Of a DNA stretch of 64,000 nt, positions 61,509 through 64,000 are shown piece by piece. Each line of letters opens with the position of its first letter. Within the stretch, counting starts at the first letter, position 1. The notes below the pieces were generated by a model. That model did not search any database, was not told the DNA's origin, and worked only from the letters and a program-made list of their open reading frames with translations. The stretch comes from Bacillota bacterium (GTDB lineage: Bacteria; Bacillota; Clostridia; DSM-8532), in the NCBI GenBank assembly GCA_023443745.1, contig JAEZTB010000030.1, positions 253,898-317,897 of the forward strand, read 5' to 3'. Made by a program: the position numbers and the translations under genes.

Positions 61509-62498
61509 TTATTTTTGGGTCATCGTTGCCCGATATTGGGAGGGAGTCATTCCCAACTTGTCCTTAAACCTTTTTGCCAGCTTTCCATTGTAATCCACGC
61601 CGCATTCGTCAAAGGCCTGGGTTATGGACAGATTGACATCGCATAGCTTTTCCTTGAGTTTGCCGATCTTTACGTCTTGATAGTAGTTGTAGGGTGTTAT
61701 CCCTGTATGCTGCTTAAATAAACGGGTATAGTGATACCTGCTCATATGAACGATACCCGCCAGCTTGTCTATGTCAAATTCCTCTTTCCAGTGATCGTCT
61801 ATGTATTCTTTGCCTTTTATAATTTCTTCTCTGTCCTGATAAGACCTGGAGGTGATGAAAATAAATACGATAAATAACAACTCGTTATTGCCGTTGCGTA
61901 TAGGCAAGGCAGTCATGTTATGGAACAGACTTTTGGCTGCCAACTCATTATGATCTCCCAATCGCTCGATAATTTCCCGATACGGCACTTTGACGTCATA
62001 TGCGTGAACGGCTTCTCCCTGAAACGCCCGCAAAACAAAGTCCTTTACGCCCCATCTTTCAAGGCTTGGATTAAGCAATATATTGTGTTTTTTATATAGT
62101 CTTTCAGGGTTCGATACCTTAGCAAATTTTAAATACTCTTCATTCGCCAGGAGCATCGTACCGTCTGGCGCACAGATGTGCATAGGGTAGGGAAATTCCT
62201 TCACGATCTGTGCAAATAGCTCCTTGTTTTCATACAGCGACTGAAAGGGCCATGGGTCTTCATGCTTTTTTTGTTCATATAGGTCATAGATGTCTTTGGA
62301 TACCACCGGCACCTTTTCTTCTTGAATTGGAGCTTTTTTCCGCCTCCTATCCTCCGGTTTAATGGCATCTTCAGGAATAAGCCACAGATTGCCCTTTTTC
62401 ACCGCACCGTCTATTCTGTCCTCTGTACAGTATAGCGTCACAATTCTTATTCCAAGCCCCCATTTATCACCGGCTTCCTTCACGGTCATATACTCCAT
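61509..62498 (-). CDS. Transcription regulator: excisionase-like HTH, PAS-like sensor, AraC HTH
   Basis: 329 residues from ATG 62498 (GTG 62510 and ATG 62489 are alternatives). Residues 1-55 read like an excisionase/MerR-type winged helix (MTVKEAGDKWGLGIRIVTLY, GNLWLIPEDAIKP). The middle has a PAS-like sensor (EFPYPMHICAPDGTMLLANE). The C-terminal AraC pair is FDIDKLAGIVHMSRYHYTRLF and LSITQAFDECGVDYNGKLAKRF (quoted in part). It is a three-domain regulator with two DNA-binding units, an unusual combination. The following PAS protein and adhesin are the closest possible targets. Confidence 0.85.
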   Translation of the reverse strand: MEYMTVKEAGDKWGLGIRIVTLYCTEDRIDGAVKKGNLWLIPEDAIKPEDRRRKKAPIQEEKVPVVSKDIYDLYEQKKHEDPWPFQSLYENKELFAQIVKEFPYPMHICAPDGTMLLANEEYLKFAKVSNPERLYKKHNILLNPSLERWGVKDFVLRAFQGEAVHAYDVKVPYREIIERLGDHNELAAKSLFHNMTALPIRNGNNELLFIVFIFITSRSYQDREEIIKGKEYIDDHWKEEFDIDKLAGIVHMSRYHYTRLFKQHTGITPYNYYQDVKIGKLKEKLCDVNLSITQAFDECGVDYNGKLAKRFKDKLGMTPSQYRATMTQK

Positions 62499-62590
62499 GC
62501 TCCACACCACCCAAGATGAATATTGCCATTATTATACTGCTAACTTAAGTATGTTGCAAGTATTAGCAATATAATTTATCTATCTGCTGA

Positions 62591-62759
62591 TCCCGAAGCA
62601 CTCTGTTCAGAGCATATAGTGCCTTGCACAACAAAGGCAACTGCCTGAACTGTAGCTGGCTTAACCGCATCATGGGAATCTAACCCCTGCCAGGATTTCT
62701 GCCGGCTGCCCTCATTGCGTGATCCCTTGGTCGGGGGGCTGTGACTGGACAGAAGTATC
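62591..62759 (+). repeat. ~170-bp non-coding repeat, copy 2
   Basis: This is the partner of 49664-49833, same orientation, roughly four-fifths identical by eye. It occupies most of the 340-bp gap 62499-62840 between the AraC-type regulator and the divergent blaI gene. No ORF is conserved. Confidence 0.8.
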
Positions 62760-62840
62760 TACTACATTTTACTGTTCACCCTCTCGTTTAGATATGAGTA
62801 ACAAATATCTTATAGTTGACTGAAATAAATCAAATACGCC

Positions 62841-63236
62841 ATGATTAATTTTCAAAAACTATCAGAAACGGAAATGGAAGTAATGCAGATTATCTGGGCT
62901 TCCGACCATCCCATTACATCCGGCGAGCTGCTTGACATTTTTGCACAGCAAAAGGGCAAGGAGTGGAAAGGGCAAACAATAGCAACCTTTCTTGCAAGGC
63001 TGGTTGAAAAGGGTGTCCTGACTTCCATCAAACAAGGTCGGGCGAATATTTATAAACCTCGCATATCACCGGAAGAATATCGGAGCCATGAAGCAAAGAG
63101 CCTATTAGAAACTTTGTATGAGGGTTCGGTTAAAAACTTCCTGACAACGCTCTATGACGGCAAGGAATTGACAAAAGATGAAATGACCGAATTAGGGCGC
63201 TGGTTCGCAGAAAAGGCAGGTGAAAAGAATGAATAA
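62841..63236 (+). CDS. blaI: BlaI/MecI-family repressor
   Basis: 131 residues. The winged helix has LSETEMEVMQIIWASDHPIT and WKGQTIATFLARLVEKGVL, and the C-terminal dimerisation region ends in a short helix. In this family the repressor is cleaved when its membrane partner BlaR1 senses beta-lactams or other cell-wall stress. Here the partner gene starts with an 8-nt overlap at 63229 but is cut off after about 19 codons, so the repressor may be permanently active or serve another sensor. No beta-lactamase gene is visible. Confidence 0.92.
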   Translation: MINFQKLSETEMEVMQIIWASDHPITSGELLDIFAQQKGKEWKGQTIATFLARLVEKGVLTSIKQGRANIYKPRISPEEYRSHEAKSLLETLYEGSVKNFLTTLYDGKELTKDEMTELGRWFAEKAGEKNE

Positions 63237-63288
63237 TCTGTTTTCAAATCTCCTTGCCGTTTCATCCTGTAGTGCCGGCGCTTTCCAA
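63229..63288 (+). pseudogene. blaR1 5' remnant
   Basis: ATG 63229 overlaps the blaI stop (ATGAATAA) and has AGGTG upstream, the normal blaI-blaR1 junction. The first residues MNNLFSNLLAVSSCSAGAF look like a BlaR1/M56 N-terminal membrane segment. After about codon 19 the sequence becomes the reverse complement of adhesin-like DNA and the frame soon ends. The junction is placed near 63285 from where similarity to the adhesin stops. Confidence 0.6.
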
Positions 63289-63289
63289 G

Positions 63290-63720
63290 TCTTCGTCATT
63301 TATATACAGCCCGATGATCGACTTATGCTTACCATCAAAGTGGCCTTGAAATTTATTTGTCTGTGTCCCAAATTGGTATCCAACCCTTACCGCTATTAAA
63401 GCCGGTGTTGGACGCACCATAGCTGGAAAGATCGATATCAGAGATAAGCTGATAGTATCTGCTGTTGTAGTCGGTATCGCCCGCATTCACTAGCTCCGCC
63501 AGCTTGGCAAGCTGTGCGGCGGTAGCGATTTGGTAGAGATCGCCCTGCGAACCGTCGCCGCCCGCAAAGTAGCCTATCAGCTTGGCGGTGATGTACGCAG
63601 GCATTTCCACCGTTTTGCCGAACAGGCCGGGCAGCTTGCCGGGTTCGTATGTCCACGGCGCGGTGGTCAATGTGGATGGAAAGCCGTTTACCGATTGCAG
63701 CTCATCGGCAGTTTTGTCTT
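63290..63720 (-). pseudogene. Broken partial copy of the adhesin GLUG region
   Basis: The minus strand encodes PWTYEPGKLPGLFGKTVEMP, ITAKLIGYFAGGDGS and QLAKLAELVNAGDT, closely matching the adhesin near 57640-57870. It then shifts to a YGASNTGFNSGKGW part resembling 58670-58740. A frameshift near 63375 moves the frame to NKFQGHFDGKHKSIIGLYIN, and the copy ends in the blaR1 junction. It has no start signal, signal peptide or anchor. It is a mosaic duplicate inserted into or recombined with the blaR1 gene. The stretch 63721-63889 has weak further similarity and no gene. Confidence 0.8.
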
Positions 63721-63889
63721 CTCCGTTATCATCCCCACCGCCGCAGGGGGTGCATTACATTGCGGAAAAGGCAATGTTACGAGGCATGGCTCAATCATTC
63801 TCGCCTCTATCTTTTCTGGCATTCTCATAAAGCAAGCCCCCATAATTCTCGAATTATAACTCATCTATCACCGGCAAATTGGAATTTAG

Positions 63890-64000
63890 CTATTTCATTC
63901 TTTTAATTGTTTCATCTAATGAAATACATTCTGCATATCTTCCATTCCACATAAATTCATTGTAATATTGATAGCTTTGTTCTGCTGACATAAATTTATT
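63890..64000 (-). CDS. Hypothetical protein, partial at window edge
   Basis: A 36-codon open frame ends at TAG (63890-63892) and is open to the window edge. An ATG at 63991 would give a 33-residue product; more likely this is the C-terminus of a longer gene. Residues are rich in Tyr, Asn and Glu (YQYYNEFMWNGRYAECISLD). No family is recognised. Confidence 0.35.
   Translation of the reverse strand, partial: NKFMSAEQSYQYYNEFMWNGRYAECISLDETIKRMK

Noticed and set aside
1..64000. tRNA and rRNA genes
   Set aside because: No cloverleaf or rRNA-like stretches were noticed on either strand during reading; a tRNAscan/Infernal run would be decisive.

Overview
The window looks like a chromosomal segment of an anaerobic, spore-former-type member of the Bacillota (Clostridia). 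The grounds are strong GGAGG ribosome-binding sites, Clostridia/Paenibacillus-type ABC sugar and AraC/Gfo-Idh genes, an SLH-anchored giant surface protein, a fused SecDF, and an hgcAB mercury-methylation pair, which is known from anaerobes only. The genus is not identified. Three compositional layers are visible by eye: a moderate-GC host backbone (about 1-26290 and 60800-64000), a very AT-rich Tn7-like element (26294-41441), and a GC-rich block of conjugative-element genes (about 41617-50575) followed by a GC-rich adhesin.

Layout. 1-4863: a class II UvrA-like protein cut by the window edge, then a TetR-controlled flavin operon (TetR, ApbE, FMN-binding membrane protein, flavodoxin-like protein). 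5048-7086: catalase with a long N-terminal extension and an orphan Flp pilin. 7172-14965: a carbohydrate uptake/processing locus (secreted discoidin-domain protein, Gfo/Idh oxidoreductase, two permeases, binding lipoprotein, divergent AraC regulator). 15061-17791: GNAT acetyltransferase, a small ORF, then arsR-hgcA-hgcB. 17894-25847: SecDF, a small membrane protein, an AraC/GyrI regulator, a diguanylate cyclase, a PPOX-family flavoprotein, and a MerR/DUF6273 operon with a 19-bp-spacer MerR promoter.

26294-41441: a complete Tn7-like transposon resolved to the base. Both termini begin TGTGGCA, the element is flanked by a perfect 5-bp duplication (CTGTT), and TnsB-like repeats lie inside both ends. 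The core is a TnsA-TnsB fusion, TnsC and two TniQ/TnsD-like target selectors, with no CRISPR-Cas. The cargo reads as anti-phage defence: an Mrr-nuclease/STAND ATPase, a PD-(D/E)XK nuclease (DUF6602-like) paired with a zinc-hook SMC-like ATPase, and an HEPN-motif protein placed between the right end and the tns genes.

41617-50575: the distal module of a clostridial conjugative element (DUF1016, two hypotheticals, frameshifted DUF4314, metallophosphoesterase, three consecutive serine recombinase-family genes, small protein, MazF toxin, sigma factor). No relaxase or type IV secretion genes are in view. A c-di-GMP-I riboswitch with a terminator (50938-51068) lies between this module and the 3233-residue adhesin, apparently cut off from any full-length gene. 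At the right edge, a blaI gene is followed by only the first codons of blaR1, interrupted by a broken copy of part of the adhesin gene. A ~170-bp non-coding repeat occurs at 49664-49833 and 62591-62759.
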